From Marsupella aquatica (lineage: Eukaryota; Marchantiophyta), in assembly GCA_973895155.1 (NCBI GenBank), contig OZ316896.1, positions 6,882,001-6,946,000 of the forward strand: a stretch of 64,000 nucleotides of DNA, in the 5' to 3' direction. The notes below the pieces were generated by a model. The model saw only the letters and a list, made by a program, of their open reading frames with translations. It had not been told where the DNA came from and did not search any database. The translations under genes were made by a program, and so were the position numbers. Shown piece by piece: positions 22,368-32,711 of this stretch. Position 1 is the stretch's first letter; every line of letters starts with the position of its first letter.

Positions 22368-24570
22368 TCATAAGGACTTCACACCATCTGTAGGCGAGGT
22401 ACAATCTCCTAGCTTACTAATAGCATTAACTTTCTCTACACTAGGACTCCGTCCATAAGTCCCACAATGTTGACCCACTACCATTACCTCTTTTAACCCA
22501 AATGCAGATTTCTCTCCTGAGAGCGTTACTCTAGCTTCTATCATGCGCTGCAAAATTGCCTCAACATCCTGCATATGATCCCAAACAAAATTTCTTATCC
22601 CATCCTCTTGTACCGTCTCATCTTTCTTTAGTTCTAAATATCCCTTAATAGGTATGTCATCAAGGAAGGGTCGGGTCTTGTCAAGAATAAAGCGTTGCAG
22701 AATCATGTTCATGGCATTTTCCATGTGTGCTACCGAGTTTGTTGCACCTTGCGGCAAGGTACACATCTTGACCAACCCCAATGGTGTCTACATTGTTGTT
22801 ATGTCTCCACTACACTCAGACAACTAGAATTGATCATATCCTGAGTAAAGGTCTCATATCGAATAAGTTGCCCTCCCAGCAAACTATTCTGCAACCTCAT
22901 CTACAACCGGTCTTGTACCGACATTCCTAATTGTCACCCTATTAGGTGGTTGCATATCTTGGATGAAGCGCAATTTCCCATTTTCTTCTTAACAGTAAAC
23001 CACCGATTAGAGTATGGGGCTTTAGATCGCTCAAGAATCTTGGCCTTCAACTTCTCTTTAAGTAATTCCATGAGTTTTGGCATTAAGGCTCGAGGAACCG
23101 GAAGTGGTCTCAAATCCCATGGAATATGTGGTACTGTAAAAATAATCATCGGGGTTACCTCTCTCGGGTTTACACAACCAATCTCATCTAAATTAAAGGA
23201 AAAAGTTTTTCCATGTCTACTAATCATCCCCTTAAACCTCTCTTTCTCTACTTCCCAAAGTAACCCATCATCTCCTATCCTAATCTGAGCAAGAGTCTCC
23301 TCAGTGAACACATGCCCAATCCCATTTGAGTCTCTCAAGCTAGGTTCTTCTCTAGCTTTCTCTATCAACCCTCAAGCATCTAAGGGCAAAGGTACTATAG
23401 CTGCGGGTCTCACCTTGTTATCAACTGTTTTATACTTTGTATCCACATTTACTTGACTTCCCACAAAACTGCTAATCACTTCATATACATCCTTCCCAAT
23501 CTCAATCTCACTCACTCCTCTTCCTATCAGTTCTAAGGTTCGCTCAACTGTCTCCCCTATCCCAAACTCATCTATATAGCCTTCTAAACACTCATCTGAT
23601 TCTATCCCTCTTCTTCCCCTCCCATAACTCTTTACGATTTCTAGGATGGGCAGATTGCATTGTAGGGAACTGTATCATCTTAGACCCATCCCTACTCCGG
23701 ATCAAGGCCACATGCGTCCCATCATCTAATACCTGTGTTGCCATCCTCATCTCCGTGATAAATGGCTGCCCTAAAATCATCTGCGTGGGAAGACTCTCAT
23801 GAACAAAAACATTCATTGGTTCCACAATGTCCCCAATACGGAGCTTAACTTTGGGACAAGCTCCCCAAAAACTGTTCTTGTCTGCACTAACAGATCTAAC
23901 TCCCCATCCACTATGACGGTCAACTGCCCACTGTCCCTCCTCGTAAATATGCATTGAACTAATATTCACTTTGGAACCTGAATCTAATAATGCTCTCACA
24001 AGACTCTTAATTCTATCTAACTCCACCTCGCACTCACTACACCCTCGTGCCCAATGCATCCTCCTAACATCCATGGCTATCGAGCACCAAGCTAAAGCTC
24101 TCTCTCTCTCTCTCTCGTCTGCCCTCATAACCTCCACCCCCACCTGCTCTTGACTCGAGGATTCTCCTCTCTCAATGCCCTCTCGTTCCCCACTCACTTT
24201 CCCACAAATGGCATCACTCTATCTTCTCCTTCGTCGTTTGAGTCAAAGTTTCCCTCTTCTGCCAAGGTACATGCCACCCCTTGTGGCCCTTCCTTCAGGA
24301 TGCGCTTTCTCTTAACCTATGTCAGGATAACATCTTGCACATCTCTCCGCATACACCCTATTACTTCTTTATTTGTTAGACCTTGCACTTCTTGATTCCA
24401 AATTTTGGTACCAACTGCATTAAAATCGACCTCCCACTCAATTTCCCTCCCTAATACCCATCCTGGTTTCTTTCCTCCTACCTTTCCTCTCCCTTTTTGC
24501 TCTACTCTAGAACTTGACCCTGGTTCATCTTTCTTAACCTCTCCTGACTCTCCTTCTCTATTTTCACCCT
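22368..24570 (-). pseudogene. Ty3/gypsy gag-protease-RT remnant
   Basis: Minus-strand order is gag end, protease, RT. The protease part (24197-23592) shows ALLDSGSKVNISS and QMILGQPF, the DSG and ILG motifs of retroviral-type aspartic proteases. RT pieces at 23368-22934 (APYSNRWFTVKKK) and 22781-22368 carry LPQGATNS and the active-site box FLDDIPIKG, then TLSGEKSAFG. Stops and frameshifts separate the parts; RNase H and integrase are missing. Its right edge is cut by LINE copy 1 at 24571. The RT type with FLDDIPIKG differs from the fragment at 12.6-14.5 kb, so it is another gypsy lineage. Confidence 0.8.
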
Positions 24571-24745
24571 CTCACTTCGAGTTGGAAGGGCAATCGGCTA
24601 CGGTTTGAGCTCAGACTTTGCCAGAGTGTTGCAAACAGCGAGAGTGTATCACTGGCAAAGGTAGAGCTGCAACTGACATCCTCTACTGCTCCCAATTTCT
24701 ATTTGTCGTCTAAGAGTACATTCTAACAACAGTTTCAGCTTTGTG

Positions 24746-25516
24746 ATGGCAACGGAGGAGATTGCCCATCTCAAGGCTTTGCTTGAGAAAATCTTAGTTG
24801 TGGTTGAAAACTCCGCAATTGAGATTACCACACTCAGCAAGGAGGTGACGGAGCTAAAGAATGAGAATGTCAAGCAAAAGAGGTTGATTAGTGATCTTCG
24901 ATCTCAAACTCAGGAGAATGGTAAGCAACTCTCATTGCTTGCATCGTGTTTTGGAGACATGGAGAAGAGTATGTGCCCAGAGAAATCAGTGATACATGAG
25001 GCTGTAGGGGAGATTGAGGAAAAGCTCAAAACCTTTGCAGAGGCTGCAAAACAATCACATATGGAATTTGTCCAAGCCAAGGAGGAGGAGAGGAGAGCAC
25101 TAGAGGAAGAACACAAGAACCAGCATGCAAGAGTCAGCAACTGCAAAATATCAGGCCTTGTTGAGGAGGAGAAGGAAGACACCAAGAAGGTAGCAATTTC
25201 ATTCTTCCAATCTCAAATGAAAGTGCATGACCCTATCATTTTGCAAGCATATAGGATTGGGCAAAAGAAGGGGGACCTTCCACGTCCAATCTTGGTGAAG
25301 TTTGCAGCTGAATCCGAGAAAGCTAGAGTGATGGCTAACAGGAGCATGCTTAAAGGGCTAAGGATTTGGTTGGATGATGATCTGACTCCCACACAAGTCC
25401 AAGCAAGGAAAATTGAGCTTGAGAAGGTGAGGGTAGCCAAAGACCAAGGATTGGTAGCCTACTTGCGCAATGGACAAGCTGTTGTTACCAATAAGAAGAG
25501 AGTTGTTTCTAAATGA
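24746..25516 (+). CDS. LINE ORF1 protein (L1 ORF1p-like RNA-binding chaperone)
   Basis: 256 residues from the ATG at 24746. Such proteins coat LINE RNA and form trimers. The N-terminal half is a coiled coil (residues about 5-60 and 85-125, heptads rich in Leu, Glu and Lys). The second half follows the L1 ORF1p plan: an RRM-like segment starting at KISGLVEEEKEDT, then the motif AYRIGQKKGDLPRPILVKF, and a C-terminal domain with LDDDLTPTQVQARK and Gly-Leu-x-x-Tyr-Leu-Arg. It stops at TGA 25514-25516. The next frame, ORF2, lies in the same frame just behind this stop. The copy is intact. Confidence 0.9.
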   Translation: MATEEIAHLKALLEKILVVVENSAIEITTLSKEVTELKNENVKQKRLISDLRSQTQENGKQLSLLASCFGDMEKSMCPEKSVIHEAVGEIEEKLKTFAEAAKQSHMEFVQAKEEERRALEEEHKNQHARVSNCKISGLVEEEKEDTKKVAISFFQSQMKVHDPIILQAYRIGQKKGDLPRPILVKFAAESEKARVMANRSMLKGLRIWLDDDLTPTQVQARKIELEKVRVAKDQGLVAYLRNGQAVVTNKKRVVSK

Positions 25517-25537
25517 TGGATCGGGACCTTGAGAGTC

Positions 25538-28500
25538 ATGGCATGGAATGTTTCAGGACTTTCCATAGAAACAGCAATTGGAGGGGAACCTTTGTTTGAG
25601 AATTTTGACATCTTGCTTTTCACGGAGACTTGGGAATATGAGGGAAATGCTCTACCTAGCATTAAAGGCTTTACTTGCATACAATCCATCTTCAATGAGA
25701 AGAAGACCACAAGGGGAAGAGGGTTTGGAGGCATTGCTGTCTACACCAAGAATCAACTTCAACACATCACCTCTATTGAACATGAAGATCCCAGCAAGCA
25801 GTTCATGGTGGTGAGACTTCATACCAGAGGTACTCCATCATTTCTGATTGTCACCTACTTTGCTCCCCTTAATATGAATGTCTATAAGATGGGAATTGCT
25901 GATGCACATTATCCATTTCATAGGTTAATCCAAGTCATTCATGATATATCACCACTAGGGGAGACATGGATAGTGGGGGACTTTAATGCCAGGGTATCTA
26001 ATGAACAATTTACTGAAAGTGAGGACTTAGGAACTTTACCTTGGTCATCATGTAGTGAAGAGATACCTTGGGTGAGAGAGGCTCTTGACACCAGAACAAA
26101 TGACATGACACGTCACTTTTTGCATTTGGGAGCTTCTTGTAATCTAAGAATATTGAATGGGCTTGAGAGATTTCCCCAATCATCTGGTTACACTTTTAGA
26201 TCTAAACAAGGATGTAGTACCATTGATTACCTTCTTGCCTCACCTACCTCTGCCACTAGAGTGGTTGACTTTCAAATACTTGATCAACAACCAGAGTCTT
26301 CACACTTGCCTTTGTTGTTCCATCTTGACCTGACCACAATCCCAAACAAAGTGCATAGAAAGCCAGTACCCAAACCTCTGTTTCTAGACCCTGATAGAGA
26401 AGTCATCTTCAAAGCCAACTTTGAACATCTTCTCCATACCCTGGATGATCAGATTGAGCTCTCAGAAGTCATAGCACAAGCAGCAGCCTCTACTTTCTCC
26501 ACCAAACCCCCTAGAAAGCAAAACATGAAGGCTTGGTTTGATGAGGATTGTGCTAGAGCAAGGATGCAAGCAAGATCACATTCAGGGGAAAAGAGACTTT
26601 TGGCATTCACTATGTACAAGAACTTCATCAAACACAAGAAGAGGTGCTTCTTGAAGAGTCATCAACAATCACTATGTGAGGAGTTCATCAAACATCCAAA
26701 ACGTTTTTGGGAGAGAATGCAATCAGGCAAGACTACTCCCCCCTTGGATCACCAGGACCTGGTAACCTATGTCACATCCTTGTATTTCTTTCCAGATGCT
26801 AGTGGCATGCCTTTGCCCCTTGGGGACACCATTCAGTTTACAGAGAGGGAGGTGAAGGTGCATCTTTCCCACATGCAACATGGGAAAGCTAAAGATCTGT
26901 TGGGCCTGAACTTGGAGCTTCTTTTGTGGGGAGGACCCTCTTTACTAATAAACTTGGTGCATGAGCTGAATCAAGCAATGGCTTTAGGTTTACCTAAAGC
27001 TTGGATGACCAGAAGAGTGGTGCCTATCTTCAAGGCAGGCAACAAGGACGATGTGCACAACTACAGAACCATCATGGTAGGCAATACTTTTGCTAAAGTT
27101 TTGGGAGGACTACTTGAAGCCAGATTAAGCTCTTGGTTGGAGAGTGAGATGAAAAGGGCACCTTCACAAGCAGGTTTTAGGAGAGAATTCAGCACTATGG
27201 ATCACATTCTCTGCTTGAGGGTGTTGTGTGAAAAGGCCAAATCTCCACATAAACCATTATTTTGCTTGTTTGTGGACTTCTCCAAGGCCTTTGACAAAGT
27301 TTCCCGATCCAAGCTTTGGGATAGGATGGTGGAGTTGGAAGTGCCTGAAGAGCTCAGGTTGGCTGTTTCTAAATTGTACCAAGAAGTGCGCATCAAACTT
27401 TCAAAGGAAACCTCTGAAGAAATCTGGAGCACTCTTGGGGTGATCCAAGGTTGTCCTCTCTCACCAACTCTCTTTGGCATCTTCATTGATCAGCTACACA
27501 ACATTTTGGAGGAGCATGGTGGAGTGGGCACTCAATTGGGTAGGTTTGTCCTCCAACTTCTTATATTTGCAGATGATGTGGTCCTACTTGCTCATGCTCA
27601 AGAAGCTTTGCAAAGACATCTCAATGCCTTGGAGGAGTTTTGTCAAGCAACAGGGATGGTAGTCAACCTCAAGAAGACCAAGTGTTTGGGCATTGGCACA
27701 CGACAAAATCCAGAGCTCTACTTCCAAGGGAATCTGGTGGAATTTGTGAGGACCTACAAATACCTTGGGGTGGAGTTCTCTCAAAACTTGAGTTGGGCCT
27801 CATGTGTAAAATCTAGGGCTGCCAATGGGTACAGAGCTTTTTATGCATTCATGAACAAATGCAAAAGAGCTGGTCTACACATTTGGAGGTTAAGGAAACA
27901 TCTCTTTGGAGCTTTGGTGAAACCAGTCATTCTTTATGGAGCACCAATTTGGGGAGCAGGTGTGTCTAAATCTGGGTGGCAACAGATTGAGGGGCTGCAA
28001 AAGCTATTTCTTGAGATAGAGCTTGGGATCAAGTCACAAACCCCATATGCACTTACACTTGCAGAGGCAGGCTTGTTTCCTTTGGAGGTGGAGGCACTCT
28101 TCCACACACTCAAATACATCATGCGTGTAAGAGAGTTGGAGGAAAACAGATTTCCTTTTCATGCCTTGCGCTCATCTTCAGCTAAAGGGTGGTATGCAGA
28201 TGTGTGCAGGTGGGCCCATGCTTGGGATTTTCCTGAACATGAATGGCCAACACACCCAACCAAGCTAAGAGCAAAACTTGAGCAAAAGGCTTTGCACAAA
28301 CTTTGGCATGAACCTAGCCCACGGCAGCAATACTACATGAGAGATGTGAACCCCATGAAGAAATATCGAGAACAAGAATACTTATCTAGCACTATCTCAG
28401 TACAACTTAGACAACTTATTGCTCAGTATAGACTAAGCTCACACCACCTTGAAGTAGAACAAGGGAGATGGAAGGATATTGACAGGAAAAAGAGGGTTTG

Positions 28501-28750
28501 TCAACTATGTGATAGCTCTAGTATAGAGAATGAATATCATGTATTCATTGCTTGCAAGTTTTATGAGGGGGTTAGGATGGCATCTCAAATCTTGGTGAAA
28601 GATTTGTATGCATTGTTTGGTCTGCCCCCTCAACAACTTGGAAGATATATCTTTGCGGTGGATAGGGAAAGGAGAATAGGTTTGGAAAATCTTTCAGGGC
28701 TCTCTAGGTTCATAGGGCTCTCTAGGTCCATAGTTTCTTTGAGGACATAG
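25538..28750 (+). CDS. LINE ORF2 protein (AP endonuclease, reverse transcriptase)
   Basis: 1070 residues from ATG 25538. The N-terminal AP-type endonuclease begins MAWNVSGLS, with FTETW, GGIAVYTKN, VGDFNARV (near nt 25976), STIDYLLAS (near 26217) and SSHLPL. It nicks target DNA. The reverse transcriptase follows: YRTIMVGNTFAKVLGGLLEA, QAGFRREFSTMDHIL, VDFSKAFDKV, GVIQGCPLSP and the catalytic box FADDVVLL near 27565. The C-terminus has a CQLC...H...C zinc-type motif near 28499-28555, as in many plant LINE ORF2 proteins. No RNase H domain is seen. The frame is fully open. ORF2 is in the same frame as ORF1; only one UGA separates them. Confidence 0.95.
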   Translation: MAWNVSGLSIETAIGGEPLFENFDILLFTETWEYEGNALPSIKGFTCIQSIFNEKKTTRGRGFGGIAVYTKNQLQHITSIEHEDPSKQFMVVRLHTRGTPSFLIVTYFAPLNMNVYKMGIADAHYPFHRLIQVIHDISPLGETWIVGDFNARVSNEQFTESEDLGTLPWSSCSEEIPWVREALDTRTNDMTRHFLHLGASCNLRILNGLERFPQSSGYTFRSKQGCSTIDYLLASPTSATRVVDFQILDQQPESSHLPLLFHLDLTTIPNKVHRKPVPKPLFLDPDREVIFKANFEHLLHTLDDQIELSEVIAQAAASTFSTKPPRKQNMKAWFDEDCARARMQARSHSGEKRLLAFTMYKNFIKHKKRCFLKSHQQSLCEEFIKHPKRFWERMQSGKTTPPLDHQDLVTYVTSLYFFPDASGMPLPLGDTIQFTEREVKVHLSHMQHGKAKDLLGLNLELLLWGGPSLLINLVHELNQAMALGLPKAWMTRRVVPIFKAGNKDDVHNYRTIMVGNTFAKVLGGLLEARLSSWLESEMKRAPSQAGFRREFSTMDHILCLRVLCEKAKSPHKPLFCLFVDFSKAFDKVSRSKLWDRMVELEVPEELRLAVSKLYQEVRIKLSKETSEEIWSTLGVIQGCPLSPTLFGIFIDQLHNILEEHGGVGTQLGRFVLQLLIFADDVVLLAHAQEALQRHLNALEEFCQATGMVVNLKKTKCLGIGTRQNPELYFQGNLVEFVRTYKYLGVEFSQNLSWASCVKSRAANGYRAFYAFMNKCKRAGLHIWRLRKHLFGALVKPVILYGAPIWGAGVSKSGWQQIEGLQKLFLEIELGIKSQTPYALTLAEAGLFPLEVEALFHTLKYIMRVRELEENRFPFHALRSSSAKGWYADVCRWAHAWDFPEHEWPTHPTKLRAKLEQKALHKLWHEPSPRQQYYMRDVNPMKKYREQEYLSSTISVQLRQLIAQYRLSSHHLEVEQGRWKDIDRKKRVCQLCDSSSIENEYHVFIACKFYEGVRMASQILVKDLYALFGLPPQQLGRYIFAVDRERRIGLENLSGLSRFIGLSRSIVSLRT

Positions 28751-28885
28751 TTGTCCTCTTCTGAGCAATCTCTTTTGGTTGCTCTTTTCTTTGATTGCAT
28801 TGTACTTTACTTTTTGTGGCAGCTCCTTTGACTTTCATGGTCCCGGAGCTTATAATACATTACCATTACCATTACCATTAACCTA

Positions 28886-29268
28886 TGAAATGGATAATGT
28901 GCATCAGCAATTCCCATCTTATAGACATTCATATTAAGGGGAGCAAAGTAGGTGACAATCAGAAATGATGGAGTACCTCTGGTATGAAGTCTCACCACCA
29001 TGAACTGCTTGCTGGGATCTTCATGCTCAATAGAGGTGATGTGTTGAAGTTGATTCTTGGTGTAGACAGCAATGCCTCCAAACCCTCTTCCCCGTGTGGT
29101 CTTCTTCTCATTGAAGATGGATTGTATGCAAGTAAAGCCTTTAATGCTAGGTAGAGCATTTCCCTCATATTCCCAAGTCTCCGTGAAAAGCAAGATGTCA
29201 AAATTCTCAAACAAAGGTTCCCCTCCAATTGCTGTTTCTATGGAAAGTCCTGAAACATTCCATGCCAT
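28886..29268 (-). pseudogene. LINE ORF2, truncated N-terminal piece
   Basis: Starts like copy 1 ORF2 at the ATG near 29268 and keeps the endonuclease part through the Tyr-Pro-Phe-His segment, then runs into the inverted tail of copy 1, which encodes a short repetitive Met-Val string. The GDFNAR, RT and zinc regions are missing. Confidence 0.9.
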
Positions 29269-29289
29269 GACTCTCAAGGTCCCGATCCA

Positions 29290-30060
29290 TCATTTAGAAA
29301 CAACTCTCTTCTTATTGGTAACAACAGCTTGTCCATTGCGCAAGTAGGCTACCAATCCTTGGTCTTTGGCTACCCTCACCTTCTCAAGCTCAATTTTCCT
29401 TGCTTGGACTTGTGTGGGAGTCAGATCATCATCCAACCAAATCCTTAGCCCTTTAAGCATGCTCCTGTTAGTCATCACTCTAGCTTTCTCGGATTCAGCT
29501 GCAAACTTCACCAAGATTGGACGTGGAAGGTCCCCCTTCTTTTGCCCAATCCTATATGCTTGCAAAATGATAGGGTCATGCACTTTCATCTGAGATTGGA
29601 AGAATGAAATTGCTACCTTCTTGGTGTCTTCCTTCTCCTCTTCAACAAGGCCTGATATTTTGCAGTTGCTGACTCTTGCATGCTGGTTCTTGTGTTCTTC
29701 CTCTAGTGCTCTCCTCTCCTCCTCCTTGGCTTGGACAAATTCCATATGTGATTGTTTTGCAGCCTGTGCAAAGGTTTTGAGCTTCTCCTCAATCTCCCCT
29801 ACAGCCTCATGTATCACTGATTTCTCTGGGCACATACTCTTCTCCATGTCTCCAAAACACGATGCAAGCAATGAGAGTTGCTTACCATTCTCCTGAGTTT
29901 GAGATCGAAGATCACTAATCAACCTCTTTTGCTTGACATTCTCATTCTTTAGCTCCGTCACCTCCTTGCTGAGTGTGGTAATCTCAATTGCGGAGTTTTC
30001 AGCCACAACTAAGATTTTCTCAAGCAAAGCCTTGAGATGGGCAATCTCCTCCATTGCCAT
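29290..30060 (-). CDS. LINE ORF1 protein, copy 2
   Basis: Intact 256-residue ORF1 differing from copy 1 by a few substitutions (for example Met for Thr near residue 3 and Gln for Glu before the AAKQS segment). The substitutions near AAKQS are shared with copy 3, so copies 2 and 3 are closer to each other than to copy 1. Same coiled-coil and RRM-like layout as copy 1. Confidence 0.88.
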   Translation of the reverse strand: MAMEEIAHLKALLEKILVVAENSAIEITTLSKEVTELKNENVKQKRLISDLRSQTQENGKQLSLLASCFGDMEKSMCPEKSVIHEAVGEIEEKLKTFAQAAKQSHMEFVQAKEEERRALEEEHKNQHARVSNCKISGLVEEEKEDTKKVAISFFQSQMKVHDPIILQAYRIGQKKGDLPRPILVKFAAESEKARVMTNRSMLKGLRIWLDDDLTPTQVQARKIELEKVRVAKDQGLVAYLRNGQAVVTNKKRVVSK

Positions 30061-30125
30061 CACAAAGCTGAAACTGTTGTTAGAATGTACTCTTAGACGA
30101 CAAATAGAAATTGGGAGCAGTAGAG

Positions 30126-30827
30126 GATGTCAGTTGCAGCTCTACCTTTGCTAGTGATACACTCTCGCTATTTGCAACACTCTGCCAAAATCTGAGCTCA
30201 AACCGCAGCCGGTTGCCCTTCCAACTCGAAATGAAATTTCGCCCCAAGCTCAGAATCCCGAAACTGGACACGTAGCAGATCGTGCATGCTAAAGTGCATA
30301 CCAAACGATGTCGGTTGCAGCTCTAACTTTGCCAGTGATACATTCTTGCTGTTTCCAATGCTCTGGCAAAGTCTGAGCTTAAACCGCAGCCAATTTCCCT
30401 TCCAACTCGAAGTGAAATTTTGCCCCAAACTCAGAATTGCGAAACTGGAGACGTAACAGATCGTGCATGCTAAAGTGCATATCAAACGATGTCGGTTGCA
30501 GCTCTAACTTTGCCAGTGATACATTCTTGCTGTTTCCAATGCTCTGGCAAAATCTGAGCTCAAACCGCAGCCGATTGCCCTTCCAACTCGAAGTGAAATT
30601 TCGCCCCAAGCTCAGAATCGCGAAACTGGAGACGTAGTAGATCGCGCATGCTAAAGTGCATACCAAACAATGTCGGTTGCAGCTCTAACTTTGCCAGTGA
30701 TACATTCTCGCTGTTTCCAATGCTCTGGCAAAGTCTGAGCTTAAACCGCAGCCGATTTCCCTTCCAACTCGAAGTGAAATTTCGCCCCGAGCTCATAATC
30801 GCGAAACTGGAGACGTAACTGATCGTG
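30126..30827 (-). repeat. Four 181-bp LINE 5' monomers
   Basis: Tandem units start (plus coordinates) at 30126, 30308, 30489 and 30670, period 181-182 bp, each containing 'tcggttgcagctctaac', 'gccagtgatacattc' and 'cttccaactcgaagtgaa'. They lie directly upstream of ORF1 on the minus strand. Copy 3 has three such units and copy 1 a single truncated one. The arrangement resembles the promoter monomers of mouse L1, so a promoter role is a reasonable inference. Confidence 0.85.
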
Positions 30828-32600
30828 CGTCCTCATCGTTAGTGACTCAACACAATTATAATAGCGCTTTCTGCCATATTTATCACCGTGGTTGCACATA
30901 TATAAGAACATTGTAACTTTGGCTCTTATTAAATAATAATCCCGGCCCACATCCCAAATCCAACCCATACATATATACTTTATATGTATGATTGACAAAA
31001 TGATTATAGGTATATGTACCGGAGGTCGGTGCAATTGCAAGTCGCGCGCCATGATGCAAGCCACTGGTTACTCCATCATACAAAGAGAAAGACACATACT
31101 GAACCCACTAACATCATTTGGCAGCATTCTGTCTCCAAATATACCCCTTGGCCAATTTCAAATGGTTGCAGCTCCCTTCATCTAGGAATATTGAACGGCC
31201 CAATATTAGGGACTCTTTTTGTTAAGGGTACAATGCAATGCCTTTGCCGCAAGACCACTTCTACCTACTCTTCCTTGTAATGTGTGTTGCCCTCAATTGG
31301 CTTCATGAACCCCTTCACCTAATGGACCATGCCACAAGTTTCCATGTGTTACATGGTAATGCCTTTGCCCATTGACTGTTTTTCCCAAACCCCTTGTGCC
31401 AAAACCCTTGGGAGAAACGACGAGTGCCTTCGCGCGCACAGAGTGTCGGCATTTGGTGAGCGAGAAGGAAGAGTCGAACATTGTCAGGCTTGGGCCCTAG
31501 GTTTACCTGAGTGAATCCTATCGAGCTTCTTTGAGTGTCTTGTCTCCGCTGTGCGCTTGCAATCAAAGGCTTGGATTCTCGCTACTATTGGGAGCTCGGG
31601 GTTGGAAGGAGGGTTGAGTCATTGGCATTTTGTTGGCAGTGGAAGGAGCTATGGGTTTAGGAGGCTGCTTATTGCAAGCACAAAACATTGCAGCAGTGAC
31701 ATTGCTAGGTTTCGCTACTGTGCTGAGTGAGGCTGAGGCTGGGTCCAGAGTTTACAAAGGTCCTCACTAAGCCCGTGGTTCATAGTTTACGAATGTGAGA
31801 GTCCTAGTGTGGTGCGTCCCATGGCTCCCTAAACCCAAGAAACCCCCCAGCTCAAGCCGATTCCTGCAGGTTTCGCGCTTGGCGAGGCCGTTTCCGCGGC
31901 TTAGCCGCATGGGACGCTGCTAACCTCCTTCTACTATTACTATTAGCCTTTTACACACATATATTGGACAGATCCTTCATCGGGTCATGAGATACGTAGC
32001 CGGCCTAATCTAGGCCTTCCCTTGTCTTCCTCTCCTTCTGGTTAGGTATGTTTGGATTCCGCCACCGGAATGATCCCCAATAGGCTTGGTTAAGCCGCTA
32101 AGACCTCTCTTAGCTCGACACATCCAACTCTCACTCCCTTGCTTACTTTCCTTCATCTATTAGTTGATGTGGGCACTCTTCACACAAGTTAATGCGACAC
32201 ACAAATAGCAAAATGACTCCTTCTGACTGAGTCATACCATGCACTTGCCATACAAACAGTACATCTCATACACAAGCTCTGCGAACTAAGCCATGAGACC
32301 AACTCTATTCAGCTCTTAGGCATGAGGAAACATGAATATACACAAGGTCACGGTATGACTAACCGAGAGCTTCTCTTACTACTTGATCCCAGCCCGGCTG
32401 GTGCAAACTAAAAACTTGCTAAAGAAGAGGCCCTGAGCTCCCCGCTGCCCAGGTACTTATCCTGGTAGTGGATCCGCCTAATTCTTTGCAGCGTAAGCCT
32501 AATCTACCTAACAATAATCTACCTATGTACAACAAGGCAGGAGCACAAGTGTTGCTCCCACCAGTGGAACCGCAATCCCACTAAGCTAAGTGTCAGGGCC
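30828..32600. other. No recognisable gene between LINE copy 2 and copy B
   Basis: No protein family, RNA gene or clear LTR was recognised. The part from about 31780 to 32600 may be the 3' untranslated region or LTR of copy B read on the minus strand, but no terminal repeats could be matched. Confidence 0.4.
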
Positions 32601-32711
32601 GCTCCTGGTCCTAATCCTAATCCTAAACTTGGAGATCAGCGCCCGCCCTGCCCACTCACGCCTCCTACCACCACGTCCGCCCTTCCTAAAAGGAACGGCG
32701 CCCTTGCACCA

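Larger units (their letters stand above)
24571..28884 (+). mobile_element. LINE family 1, copy 1 (complete coding capacity)
   Basis: About 4.3 kb: a partial 5' monomer (24571-24690), ORF1, ORF2, a short 3' UTR and an (ATTACC)n tail (28857-28884). Both ORFs are open, and it is nearly identical to copies 2 and 3, which points to recent activity. Its 5' end lies in gypsy remnant DNA. At the tail it abuts an inverted part of another copy. L1-like by domain content: ORF1 with coiled coil and RRM-like fold, ORF2 with AP endonuclease and RT. Confidence 0.95.
28885..30827 (-). mobile_element. LINE family 1, copy 2 (inverted, 3'-truncated)
   Basis: Read on the minus strand: four 5' monomers, complete ORF1, then ORF2 only through its first ~130 codons. 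It ends inside ORF2 at ...cataggtta, immediately followed by the reverse complement of the copy 1 tail. A 3'-truncated LINE is not expected from normal target-primed reverse transcription, so the junction reflects a rearrangement or copy 1 landing in copy 2 followed by loss of the rest. Microhomology (TTA/ATTA) is present at the junction. Confidence 0.92.

Noticed and set aside
27202-27486. Antisense frames in LINE ORF2 (also 52273-52557 and 53122-53310)
   Set aside because: They are shadows of ORF2 that recur identically in each LINE copy and have no motifs.
28885-30827. Twin-priming inversion of LINE copy 1
   Set aside because: Twin priming places the inverted 5' part on the 5' side of the same element; here copy 1 already has its own ORF1 and the inverted piece follows the tail.
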